From Spinellus fusiger (lineage: Eukaryota > Mucoromycota > Mucoromycetes > Mucorales > Phycomycetaceae), in contig JALLLS010000002.1 of NCBI GenBank assembly GCA_025094145.1, forward strand, positions 248,001 to 312,000: a stretch of DNA of 64,000 bases. The letters are read 5' to 3'. Each line of letters opens with the position of its first letter. Positions within the stretch are counted from its first letter, which is position 1. Under the pieces are notes generated by a model that had not been told where the DNA came from, did not search any database, and saw only the letters and a program-made list of their open reading frames with translations. Of this stretch, positions 45,424 through 57,226 are shown piece by piece. The position numbers and the translations under genes were made by a program.

Positions 45424-48095
45424 CTATGTCTGCTTTGTCTGATGGATCCAAGAGTTACGACGGCCATGCTGTGAAATAGGCATTGCTCCAGACATGGCAG
45501 TAGTAGGTGTTGATTCACTCGTCTTGGTGAGTGTCATGACTTGGTTGTATGTCTTTAAGAGATGGTGTGTTGATTCCTTGTACTGAATCTCCTGCAAATG
45601 ACTCTTCAAAGCAGAAGGCACCTAATATTTCCCTGATGAGCCAAACAAACAAACAAACAAGCAGTTGAATTACCATGCATAAGTCTTCTTGGTACTCAAT
45701 CAACAATTGAACTACTCGAATCTCTTCTTCCTGAGAAGCCAAAGGAATGTTGTCTTTAGCAGTATAGTACAGAATGTTGGGAGCTATCACACACGCCAGA
45801 TTATAACTGTCCATTCGGTTGAGTGTTTGGAATTGAGTCGTCCAGCTAAGAAAAACAAGGATGACCAGTAAAAGATCTCTGTTGGGCTTGGGCAATAGAC
45901 AGCAGGCAAGATGAAGAACAGTCTTTGTGTCTTCCTTGCACGCCATACCTAAACAAAGAAGTCTGTGCATGAATAATAATAATAATAATAATAAGAATAA
46001 GAATAAGAATAAGAATAAGAAGAATAACTCACTCAGACTCTTTAAAAACAACTTATAAAGTCTAAATGTTAATAAGGGCTCTGGCAATTCCCTCAAGAAC
46101 CGCTTCAACAGTGCTGCCAGTTGAATAGGATTTTCCTCTGTATAGAATCCAGGACATTCATCTTGTTTTTCATTGATAGCCTTGCACATGTCCGTGAGAT
46201 GTCGAATATTACCGTTCTTACGAAAGATCCCCTCCACACCCATGTCTTTGGAAAGCATGGCAAGGAGACACCACTGTATACAGTGTGGCACCTGCGCATT
46301 GGGATGAAAGACATCCCCACAGCCAGAAGCCAGCGGTATTATGGGCGTCACAGAAGGAGGGAGGGCTAGGATGTGCATGTCCAGACTTGACAGTGGCACG
46401 CCAAAAGTAGGTGTCACTACATTGGCATCGTGCTTGAGTGTGCCCACCCGCATGTGTGTCTTTAGCTTCCCCCATAAAGAGGGCTTCTTCACCTCCAGCA
46501 GTCCCGCCATGGCTTCTGTTGGCCAATCCAAGAGAACCATTAGCTTTCCAATGGCCCATTCCCTTAGTATCTTGTCCTTGTTGACCAAAGAGGTGAAAGA
46601 AGAGGAAGTGCCGGCCATGGGAAAGGGACGTCGTGTGCTGACACTATTGTGCCTTGCCATGGGAGTGCCATGGGGACGTGACTCCCGGACTGCTTTTGCT
46701 CTCCTAATCTGTCCTATTACCACCGAGGTAGAGGGCTGAGGGTTCTTCTCGAGACCAGGCAGACAAGGTAGAAGATGCTCGGGTAGTTTTGGGAATGTGT
46801 TTTCTGCCTCTGCACCCCACACACCCACACACACAAATGTAAAATGTAAAATGTAAAATAAAGGAGGGGAGGGGAGGGGAGGGAGGGGATTGAGAAGGTG
46901 TATATTAACACTCCTCAACCATCCATTCAATACTTACCATGAAAGGTTCTCTTTAACTGATCAAGGCTGGTATGAAGTGAAGGGGGTAGTGTAGAAGGAA
47001 TGTTGGTATCTAAGGGAGGGCTGAGGGCTTGAAGAAAGTGTTGAATAGTAGCAAGATGATCATAGCGATATTCCTACACTTATGAATACCGCTTAATATA
47101 AGATCCTTACCAGATCAAGTGCATCCACTAGACCCACACGCATCAGATCTTTCAGGACATGGGCCAAATGTGTCACAGCAGGGACCACTTCTCCTGTCCA
47201 TCCTGGCTGCTTTTTATTCATCAACTGACAAAGAAGATCAAAGAATAGACCGAGTTTGTTGCATAGATTCTCGCTGTGTTCTTGGTGGGAGGGCAGTTGG
47301 TGGCTCTGAAGAAGAGGCTCAAGGACATCAAGAGCACCCAAAAGTAGGAGAAGATGGCGAGTCAGCTGATGCGCCATGAGAATACTTTCAGAGTAGGCAC
47401 CTGCTGCCATGTGCATAAGAATATCACAGATGTAGGAAGCAGAAGAGGCCTCGTAGTCTGACATGCGAGCCCAAATGTAAGTGCACTGCTGTTCTGTTGC
47501 TTCCTGAAGTGCAAACAGGTTTCTTGGATCCAATGTGGATGTGTCTTTTCTAGTGAGTGTCTGTGGATACATCCTATGAATCCTACTTTGTTTCTGAATC
47601 TCCCCTACATGAATACGCCAATGCTATGAAAGAAAAAGAAGAGTGAGAGTTCCTCCCTTTGGTATAGGATTCTACCTTGTGGAGCATGTAGCACTCAGAA
47701 TGCCACCGCTGGTCCACCTTCTCCTTATGTTCTACAAATCGCCCGAGTACAGTGTGATGGCATCCCACACAGCAAGTGCCACGGAGTAATGAGTAGTGGT
47801 AGCGGCAATAGAGTCCTCCCTGGTAGTCATACCACTCTTCTTCAAAAGGCACTCGTTGATCTGTCGGCTGCATTCTACAGCCTACACACTGTAAACAGGC
47901 TGGGTGATAAACAGAACCATCTACTGCCTCATAGTGGCCGTATTGAACAGATCGGTGGCAATGAGCACACAATCCCCCGCTGTCTACTGGCACTCTCTTT
48001 CTATCACTGAGCTCGTCTTGGTAGACATAAGCTGGACGATGAGGGAAATCACTGTGTGAACGATAATGACTGGGTCGCTGTGGTGAGTTTTTCAT
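45424..48095 (-). CDS. LRG1: LIM-domain Rho GTPase-activating protein, Lrg1-like
   Basis: Six exons (48095-47676, 47623-47111, 47073-46938, 46809-46033, 45948-45674, 45621-45424) encode 772 residues. LIM zinc ligands are visible at C43, C46, H64, C67, C70, C73, C97 and H100. A second LIM half follows at C109, C112, H132 and C135, running into the HWRIHV segment found after the LIMs in fungal Lrg1/Rga proteins. A helical middle region (about 150-350) is followed by the RhoGAP domain (about 490-690). The arginine finger is R553 in GIFRKNG, and KRFLRELPEPLL completes the site. Expected role: switching off Rho1 at growth sites and so tuning glucan synthesis and polarity. Intron 4 carries an AATAAG/AAT microsatellite. 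Only 1.5 LIM modules are seen; an extra LIM exon further upstream was not found. Confidence 0.88.
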
Positions 48096-48272
48096 TTGGG
48101 ACTGGACTGCCCCTTTTTCCTTTCAAGCGTACGACAAACTGAAAGGGCGGAAACATAGAAAAAAAATTGACCAATTCAAGTCCCGAAAGGGTGGGAGGGC
48201 TGCCTGAACTTGAGCACGTCATCCAAAGTGTTTCCTCTCCTGACAAGAGCACAGGCCACATTCGGGTGGGTA
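48096..48272. promoter_or_regulatory. Upstream region of LRG1
   Basis: Only 177 bp separate the LRG1 start codon from the inverted-repeat element at 48273. Core promoter sequences probably lie here or inside the element end. No TATA box is obvious on the minus strand. Confidence 0.4.
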
Positions 48273-48497
48273 CAGGATAAAATCCTAAAATTAGACGACT
48301 GGAGATTGAAATGAAGGACCATCCGGATATGGAAATTAGACAATATAAGAGAGAAAAGCAGAATCAAGTATTATTTATGAATGAATCTGCCTGAGGTGTC
48401 TATAGTGTGGCCCTCTTCTGGAAATCCTTATTATTCTAGTGTGACTCTTTTTGATGTTTGGTTCTATAATAAAAGAGGATGGTAGGCAGTGGTGGTG

Positions 48498-48550
48498 TTA
48501 TTATTATTATTATTATTAGTAGTAGTATTAGTATTATCATTATTAGTGGT
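48498..48550. repeat. TTA/TAG microsatellite
   Basis: TTATTATTATTA-type trimers drift into TAGTAGTAGTATTAG. On the minus strand this reads as an Asn/Thr-rich run at the end of a 67-codon open frame. Confidence 0.85.
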
Positions 48551-49970
48551 GTTATTTATAAAATCAAAAAGGACTGATGAGAAATCGAGCTTTTGGATGA
48601 GTAAAAGAGAGGACACTTCATCTAATATAGGCTCATAGGTAAGGTCCATGGCTGCGTCTACTTTCATAGTAAATCAGAAATAAGCTATATCTTGTCTTGA
48701 TGATCTGTAGTTAAGAATGATTTCAATGGAAGAAAGACAGTGTATGCATATGGGTGGCTTATTCTACTCTCATTTTACTATGCTCTATGCTCTTTCTTCT
48801 TCCAAAGAGTGTCTTTTCTCTATCTACACACCAGGAGATTTCTCTGGCCTTTAAGCGCTGATATCTCCTTCCTTTTACATTACAAAAAAAGTTGCCTTTT
48901 ATGGATATGTATTTAAAATCAAAGGTTTGCAAGTATCCAAAATATTATTTCCTTTTGTGGAATACCTCAATATCAAATTGTATTATCAGTAAGAAATATT
49001 GTTTACGAACAAAATTGTTGATGGATAAAATTGTTTATTATAATAATATAGCTAATAATACTGTAGCTAATACTATACTATTACTATAGCTACTACTGTT
49101 CTAGGCGTATTCCTTCATAGCAATAGTAAATACACTCTAAAAGCCTTATGCTTTATTCTTGGGATATATATTACTATGCTTGGGAATACACCCTAAACAG
49201 TATTGATACTATAGAAGGAAGAAGACCACCTAAGGCTGACTTGAGAAGAGTCTTAACTTATCTAATAACAGAAAAGAGTGTATTAGTAATAATTCAATCA
49301 AGAGAGATAGTAAACCTACCTTGTACTTAGTGTTTGTCTTGAGAATAATAAGCCATATGTTATCTATTAGTAGAAGAATCGGTACTATGTCTTGTGGATT
49401 ACAATGAGCTCAAGCCCAGATGAAAAGCTCTTCTAACAGTTACTCTTATTTTTGTTCTCAAGATCTGCCACACTTATAACACAAATATCCTCACTGAGGT
49501 ATTAGTGAATTTCAACACTATCCGCGCTTGCCAAAGTTGCGGAATTGTTTAGAACAGAGATGTGAATGCATCAAAGGGTATCTATACAGTCACATAAGAA
49601 TAGATATTTGTATTCATATTTTACTATATCACCACATCGAAAGTGGTTTCCTTCGGGATTCAGATATTTACAGGTAAATTATAATAATAATCTTTATTTA
49701 AGAACTAACATGAATACATAATTTATTTTTGCTCCTTTTCAAATCCGTCATTTTTAAACAATTGTATTTCGACTATTTCCTTCTATATCCTAAAGACCTA
49801 CTGGTGTGTAAAGAAAGGCTCTACACACCCACACCTCAGATACTCTCTAATGAAAACCTTTTTTCCATGGTATGTGTTATGTTTGTCCAAGAAGACCCTA
49901 CGTATGACTTGCTATTTTCAATAAGAATAGGTCATTCTCTTTCTGTACCAAAAACATAACATAATACACT

Positions 49971-50062
49971 ACTTCCAAAAATTAATGTCGCGTTTCATAA
50001 ATATTTATAATACAATATATACGCAGATGTGACAAGTGAATGCGACATTACTTTTCGGAAAT
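49971..50062. repeat. Short inverted repeat (hairpin), 21-bp arms
   Basis: The left arm ACTTCCAAAAATTAATGTCGC and the complement of the right arm (GCGACATTACTTTTCGGAAAT) agree at most positions, with a 50-bp AT-rich loop. It could be a miniature transposon remnant or a structured transcript end. Confidence 0.75.
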
Positions 50063-50416
50063 GGTATATAACAAAACAAAAACAAAAAAAAGAAAGGGCA
50101 AGAGTTGATTGGCAGAAATCTCGTCCATAAATAATACTTGATTCTGCTTTTCTCTCTTACATTGTCTAATTTCCATATCCGGATGGCCCTTCATTTCAAT
50201 CTCCAGTCGTCTAATTTTAGGATAAAACACTGTAATGATAAACCCGGATTCAATGTCCGACAGATGCTTATTTTGATCTATCTATTTTTAGAGATGGATC
50301 TCTATCGAAACAAATATACAACTGATGACACCACTCTAAAGTCTTTTTTTTTGTATTGGTTTTTTTTTGTATTGGTTTTTTTTTTGGTGTTTGTATTTCA
50401 GAGTTAGCTAGAATAG

Positions 50417-52783
50417 CTACCTATTAGCTACACATACCTCATTCTCGAAACTCTTGGATTTTAGAATGGCAATCTGTTCTTCCTTGAGAGCCAAATAAGG
50501 TTGATAGCGTCTAGAACGTAGAGTGCGATTGCGTCCATGCCTGGGGTTTCTATAGTGACACATGGATTGGATGGCTGGTAGGTAGTCCAACTGCTCCATT
50601 GCATTGGATAGGAAGGAGGTACGTGTGGGTAGAATACGCTCAGACGCCTGCATCATGGCCTCTAGACGTAGTTTCCTAATCATCACAGCCATAGAAGAGT
50701 GAGTTGGAGGGTGGTTGCAGAGTAAAAGGCATTGTCCATGGATTACCGTGATGTGTTCAATGATTCCCAACTCCCTGCCCCCCGTGTATTCGTCACTCTC
50801 TGGTTAAAGGAGTGAAGAGTGGTTTGGATTTCCTGACTTATGGGGAACTCTGATGCCATATCATAGATAGTAGTGATGCCATGGATGGAATCTCTTATAG
50901 GTTCTATGGATTGATCTGCTGTATACATCTGACTCTGTCCATCAATCCAAGCATCTTGGAAGGAGGCAGTGTCCAGTCCTTTGAAAAGAAGAGAAAAGGA
51001 ATCCACCGAGGACTCTTCTTTTGCATACATCAACTCACAATACACTTTGCACAGTGCATATTTATCAATGGTTGTGTGTGGATTACACATGGCTGTAGGC
51101 TCCATTTCATAAGACATTAAGCCTACATAGGCCCCAAAGAGACCACGACAATCCCATACACCTTCTCCTTCCTTCTTCTCCTTCTTGGTTGGACGAGGAC
51201 ACCACATCTCGAGAGTGTTCAATATTTCACGCACATTTCCCAACCATGCCACAAAACAGATCAGATCCACGGGATGCACCCAATAGCCTTCTGAAAAACA
51301 CACTAACTGAAGCCATGGCAGCAGGACGTCAGTAGGAGGCGACCCAAGGGTCAGAACAGCATGAAAACGAAGATTATTCATAGGAATCGTACTAGGATCT
51401 TTACTTGTTGAGCATCGTCTTTCTATGTAGAACAGACTTACCATTACAGGTCAATACAATCGGTCGCTTGCTTTTTATCGAGAGTTCTTCTACGGCTGCC
51501 CAGAATCCCTTGTCTTCTTCAAACAGTATGTCCACTTGTTCAAGAAGAATAAGACTTTCTTTTGGCACTTGTTTTGTAGGAAGCACTTGTTCTGTGTCGG
51601 TCATGTCTGGGACTGCCTCTTCTATAGGAAGGTCCTCCTCTTTTTCATCCACTACTATGACTTGCTCTTCTTCCTGCTGTAATTCTTTTTTTACAGGATG
51701 AGGCACTCGTGTAAAATGCCACATAAGACTATTCATCGCTGGTTTTGGTTTCTCAATGATCTGTCGTTTACTGGGCAATACTGACACCGTAGGATGGGGT
51801 CTCTTACGACTTGACTTGGAAAAGGCCACCTGATGGCTCTCTGTCATGGCCCCTACAGCAGCAATCACATCCTTACCCGACCTTCTCATGCCTGGATGCA
51901 CTTCAAATACATCATAGCCGATTTCTTTGGCTGCAGCATACACGGCTGCCGTCTTTCCTATGCCAGTGGGTCCCACCATCAATACCAAAGAAGCCTCTCT
52001 TTCTTCCCTGTCTCTTTTCAACTTTTTTTTTGATACAGACGCTTCCTTGTCTTGGAAGGGGTTTCCCCACACCCGTTGGAATCCAGCATAAGTAATGTAG
52101 CCATGCTTGTCTACTTCATTTTCCAGCAGGGTCAAGTTCTCTAGTTCCAAGTCATCATGCACAGACCTAGGGCCATTGGCTACTTTTTTATAGCGTAGCC
52201 AGTCCCAGAGTAACTTGGCTTCATTTTTATTGCCCATCATTTCTTGGATAGACCCTGGACTGTATTTCTCTCTCCATGGCCGAGATTCTTTTGAGTGTGT
52301 GGCAGTGTGGATGTGTTGGCAGACGGTGTGTGTTTGCCAGTCAGGATAGAAGGTGTCCATAAGAGTATTTATTTCTGTTGTTATCCAGGAGCAAGAGAAG
52401 GGTTGCCAAGGAGGAGTTGACGGGGGTGGCGACATTGATAAGAGACACCGGCTGGGAACTAGTGTTGTTTCTGGTGTACGGCGCAGAGAGAATAAAGAGG
52501 AGGAAGAGGAAGGAAGAGTCTTGTCTGGAAGTGGAACATGACCTCCTCTGTAGACGTCTTTATCGGGCCACATTGCATCCAAACCAGCAGAGGCAAAAGA
52601 AGAAGAGGGTGGTGCAGGTACAAGTGCAGGCGCAGGTGTGGGTGTGGGTGTGGGTGTGGGTGTGGGTGCAGAGGCAGAGGCAGAGGCAGGCTGGACATCC
52701 TCCTTTGGGCTGGTTTGCGGAAGAACTGCAGGAGAAACAGTCTTGAAGAAAGAAAGAAGAGAATTGTTAGGTCGGTTGGCCAT
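50417..52783 (-). CDS. ELG1: Elg1/ATAD5-type AAA+ PCNA-unloading subunit
   Basis: Three exons (52783-51442, 51398-50747, 50675-50417) encode 750 residues; yeast Elg1 is about 790. I chose the ATG at 52783 because the protein then begins with NNSLLSFF (6-13), a PCNA-interacting-peptide-like motif with Asn in place of Gln. A Pro/Thr run at about 41-53 and a disordered region follow. The AAA+ core has Walker A GPTGIGKT at 271-278 and a Walker-B-like LILLEQVD at 411-418, with FEEDKGFW just after it. The helical C-terminal collar region follows. The family forms an RFC-like complex with Rfc2-5 and removes PCNA (including SUMO-PCNA) from DNA after replication. The Walker B glutamate position is Gln416 here. 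The last codons cross a possible GTATGT donor at about 50434, so the extreme C-terminus is uncertain. Confidence 0.83.
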
Positions 52784-54334
52784 AACAGCAGCCAAAGAAA
52801 AATACAAGAAAAGGACAGGTGAAAATAAGAAAGTGCTTTGTATGTCTGTAGGTATGGAAATAAACGCGCCAAATAGCACGCGCTTTTTCTTTATTTTCTT
52901 TATTTTTTGGACTGCGTTATCTCCCCCTCCAAGACGCGTTGAGAGCAAATGTTGTATGGTTCAGTAAACATCTCTAAGAAGGAAAGGGGTTTTTAGACTA
53001 ACAGACATGTATAAAAGTTTAGTATATAAAAATGGACTTAATTTTGTCTGCATGAAATAATACGAATACTAGTTCTTTGTGTATGGATTGTAGTGAAAAG
53101 ATCATGTAAAATATTTTCGGAAAGAACTACACGAGAAAAGTTTCTATCCAATGATAATGCTAAGAATAACTGTGATTGGATAAAAAGGTGAGAAATAATC
53201 AATGTGAGATGAATATATGAATAATATAGCATTACTTGTATAAAATAAAATAAAATAAAATAGCACTGTAATGTTCATAAAAGTAGGATATGTGTGTCGT
53301 GTCCTCAACTATTTAGACAAAGTTTCCAATATATCATCTATGTAGCAGCTGTGGATTTTTGATGTCTTGTTCTCAAAGGTAACTGTAGTCAAGGCGCTTT
53401 GACTTTCTCTTCTTTTCAAGGCCCATAAAATAAAATAAAAACATTCTTAATACTAAACATATTGCCTTTAGTTTTTACTTGATCTTTATCAAATATTTGA
53501 GACAAAAACTTCCCCACTAAAGGTACCTTTGATCTGTCTTATTATAATCCTCAATGCTCTATTTCTACTCTCTACAAAAGCCAAACATATGTTTGGATAG
53601 GCATCTTGGTGATTCAGATCAAAATCAACTTTTTACTCTTTGTTAGTCACCTCTTTTCTTTTTGTAATAGAAATGTATGCCTAGTAGATAGTTAACGGTT
53701 TGCAGATAGTTGGTGCCTTGATAAATTATAAGGTATCCAAAAAGTTAAATTAAGTATTTGGAGGCAGTGTCTCTATCTTCAACATGTAAACTACACTATT
53801 ATGCATTGATTTGATCAAGATATTCTTATTTATTATCTAATAGAGCAAATGTTTGAAAATAGAGCAAATGTACAGACTAATGTATCTTTGATAGCTTATC
53901 AGATATACCAACTATTCTATCAATTAATTGCAGTTCATACAAACAATACTGTGAGTGATACGATATTATACAGATAAAAATGTGATTTATAAGTATAATG
54001 ACTTCAAATATGTGTTAATATCATACTTGAAAGAAACTCATTAAATAGATTACATTATTCCAATGATCAAATATGCAGGTTATTGATACTAATAGTTTAT
54101 CTTAGTTAGTAATAAATACAAACAGTCAAAGTATTAACATTAACACTATTATCAATTATGTTTAGTATGATTATTTATTGCTAGTATTCACTATTGAGTA
54201 TTGTATTTGTGCTCTATGAAGTATCCATAGAATAGAATGCATTTTTAATTTAATAATCGTTTAGTCAAAATGCTATCCTAACCTATAGTGAGTCATATTA
54301 TTTCTTATCTCACTAAAAAAATATATAACTAATA
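52784..54334. other. AT-rich intergenic region downstream of the ELG1 promoter
   Basis: A GC-richer patch with GCGCCAAATAGCACGCGC near 52864-52882 and GACGCGTTGAGAG near 52934 lies just upstream of ELG1. ACGCGT near 52935 matches the MluI cell-cycle box bound by MBF in yeasts, plausible for a replication gene. The rest is AT-rich without genes. Confidence 0.45.
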
Positions 54335-55038
54335 CAGTCCCATGTAATAAGTGACTAAACAAAAAATCAATTTTTTTTTGAGAAATAAAGGTATATCTAT
54401 CAGTTTAAGATGTTCGTAATAAAAGATTCATGAAATAACACAAGATTTTTAATAGTTGTTCTTTAGATGTTTGTCTATATTCTTATTATAAAAATATTAC
54501 TCGGTGCTTTGTAATAGAGTCTTTATTTTTAATCACTCTAGTCCCTTTATCATTGCCCACAACTGTAAAGCGGGACTCATCAGACCAAACAACCTTGTTT
54601 TCACATCATTCATATCTCTTAAATGAAGTGTAATTATTTGCATAGGGTTTCTGCGAATAGACAAAACGATAGCCAGTTTTGAAGTAGATGGCACCTCTTC
54701 AAGTCTTTCTATATGCATTCTGGGTCAATTTATGCCTTTGTTTTTATACAATTGGACACTCTTGCCCACTGTGCTCTTTGGGATGTCAATACTGTCAGAA
54801 ATCTCTTGATAAGTAGCATGTCTTTTCCATTGTCCTATGATCTGACCTCTAATAAATATATCATGCTCTCTTCTTTTGATAAGACTATCTTCATGTTCTT
54901 GGCTAAGACTTGGCCAATTTTTATTGCTTAGAGTCATTTTTTGAATAAGTTATAAAAGAAAAAAAAGACCTCTATTTTATTTTTTGAATAATAACAAATA
55001 TAAATTTATCTTTTGTAGTCACTTATTATATGGGACTG
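54335..55038 (-). mobile_element. Tc1/mariner family B, 704-bp deletion derivative
   Basis: The termini CAGTCCCATGTAATAAGTGA and the complement of CACTTATTATATGGGACTG match element B at 34283-35658, with TA on each side. The minus strand keeps only the N-terminal HTH region of the transposase (54725-54937, and a shifted remnant at 54533-54718), with the catalytic domain mostly missing. Confidence 0.87.
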
Positions 55039-56901
55039 TAGATCATAATAGAAATGCCAATAAACTCATTCAACTAGTGATAAAAAAACATGTATCTCGA
55101 TAAACTTATCTACTACATTCTCACCTTACTAATAGTTTTATTTATTTATTTATTTAAAGAAAGAAATACTACTTTATCAAAATGCAAACTATATTTTTAT
55201 TATAGTCACTCTAGTTCAACATTAACACTTAATAAAACTATACCCATCAATATATACTTTGATTTGTTTACTCTCTCTCAATAACTACTCTCTCTCTATG
55301 GAAGGAACCGTTACACTTTGTATAGTTTTAAACATGTTCTAAACTACCAATGAACTCTCACCATGCATGTACATAAAGACTGTAGGTGACACCTAATAGC
55401 CATAATGTATGTTCTCCTCATACCCCTCCACATGATAAAGATACTCCGCAATATACAACACCCTTAGTTACTGATTATAGTGAATAAGGAGGCCATGGAG
55501 GTATGCATGTAGTGGTTTCTCTCTCTCTTTCCTTGGTTGTTGGTGATGAATGAAGGCATGGTAGTACATGTTTTGATACTGCAGTCACTCTAAATAATGC
55601 ATATTTTACTCTTTTGTGGACATAATCTAGATACAGTACATCAATTTTCTATTGTATTTGAGAATGAATACTGATTTTGGTAATAGAATAAATCTTCAGG
55701 TTCAATGTTTCCTAATTTCTTAGCACTACAACAGTATTGATTATACTGCACTTTGAGCAATCATAGACTTCATTAACTTGTTGAGGGTTAAATGGGTTTG
55801 TCTGATATAGAAAAAGTAAAGAGTATGGAGTCATCCCCCATTGACTCTTTCTTTTCTCAATTTAATATCTCCTTATCTGAACATACTGGAAAGAAATACT
55901 ATACTCATAAAGAAATATATTATGTGTAATCAGATAACTTTTAAGTGCCGTTTTCATAATGATACAATCTCCAAACAACTGGAGAAGACCCTGATTTTTA
56001 GTCTATAGATTAAAAGGGGCAATAGAAAAAAGTAACCAGTACCACGGAACTATAGGTTTTGTTTATCATTAAATCCATGGCTGTGTAGATTGTTATTATT
56101 ATTTATTTATTTATTTATTTAAAAAAAAAACTCCTATTCACTAAGGATAGTCTACAAGCCTTCAGAAATAGTCTATTGTGTCTTGCATTCTTCTACACTT
56201 GCATGCTTACACTTCAACTGAAAGATAATAATATTATGAATTTCAATAGTACTTGTAGTACTATACAAGCAGACTCAACACACGGAGACATGAGCTTAAT
56301 AGTGATGTTGTGTTGTGCTTTTCTTTCTTTCTTTCTGCACTGCGGATAGTAATGTTTATGAGTTTAGGGAGATGACTGTCCATAGTTACAAAGTAGCTGA
56401 CGTGTATATGGATTGATAAAGGGCTCATCTCCTTCAGCGAGAGACCAACGACGTGGCATAATACCTTTAATGTCAGACCAGTTACTATAGATGCAACTAC
56501 AATAAACATACAGAGCGTATGGCTGAGAGGAAGATACAACGGAAAGAATAATAGTAAATCTGCAGTTACTCCCACTTCAACTTCTCCTGCTCTTTCAAAT
56601 TCTCCTGCCTGTCTTACCTGTCTTTCTCCTACAATTTATTATTTCCCCTTCTCTATCTTTGTAACCCATTATCTCCTTAAGTGAAAATAGATGCAGAGGG
56701 ATAGAACACCAATAGAACACCAACAGAACACAGCTATCTTTTACTGCTACTGTTGATTTAATTGTTGACATTAATACTGTGTTATGTACTCTTCTCCTAT
56801 AGCATCTTTTTGGCAGCAGTAGCTTAGTATACTCTCTGAAGTCTAATATTTTAACATCTCCAAAACCTTTTCTCAGGAGACAAGAGACAGTAAGAAAATA
56901 G
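55039..56901. other. Intergenic region upstream of the secreted-peptide gene
   Basis: About 1.86 kb with no recognised gene. Contains TTTA tetramer runs near 55137-55156 and 56100-56120, and a TTCTTTCTTTC run near 56318. Open frames at 56261-56575 and 56595-56945 (minus) lack motifs. Confidence 0.45.
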
Positions 56902-56909
56902 TATAAAAG
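56902..56909 (+). promoter_or_regulatory. TATA box of the secreted-peptide gene
   Basis: TATAAAAG lies 57 bp before the start codon at 56966, leaving a leader of about 25-30 nt. This compact arrangement is typical of strongly transcribed fungal genes. Confidence 0.65.
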
Positions 56910-56965
56910 CAGAGAGAAATGAGACCAAGAGAAAAACATTATCAATACATCCTCAATACATCAAT

Positions 56966-57226
56966 ATGAAGGCCACTCTTATCTTTGCTACCATTGCTCT
57001 CTTCGCTGCCACCGTCTTTGCTCGCCCCGGTAGCTCTGCACAGTCCGCTGACAATGTTGGTAATGAAGGACCCGTATCTGGATTTGTAAGTATTACTTTT
57101 ACAGAAAGTGAAAAAGAATAGCATTATTGAGTGTCTTTTCTCTCTCTCCTTTAGGTCAACAACTTCGCCGAAGGTGGTTTGTTCAGCGATAACTCTGTCA
57201 AGAACAAGTTGGACCAGGGTGTTTAA
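56966..57226 (+). CDS. Small secreted peptide, 63 residues
   Basis: Two exons (56966-57085 and 57155-57226) join in phase 0. The first 19 residues (MKATLIFATIALFAATVFA) form a textbook signal peptide with an AxA-like cleavage site before RPG. The mature part of about 44 residues is hydrophilic, without cysteines: Ser/Asn-rich first, then GFVNNFAEGGLFSDNSVKNK. Codons are strikingly uniform and C-ending (GCC, CTC, ACC, AAC, AAG) in an AT-rich genome, which suggests high expression. A good TATA box precedes it and AATAAA follows at 57270. No family is recognised. The absence of cysteines argues against defensins and hydrophobins. It could be a signalling or surface peptide. Confidence 0.75.

Larger units (their letters stand above)
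48273..50232. mobile_element. Putative 1.96-kb element with ~118-bp inverted termini
   Basis: 48273-48391 and the complement of 50115-50232 match with few differences. They share ATCCTAAAATTAGACGACTG and CATCCGGATATGGAAATTAG. Both outer edges are TA followed by CAG. The interior is AT-rich, with a TTA microsatellite, small open frames (48464-48667 minus, 49148-49330 plus, 49729-49959 plus) and a hairpin at 49971-50062. No transposase is recognised, so if mobile it is non-autonomous or decayed. It fills the whole gap between LRG1 and ELG1. Confidence 0.6.
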
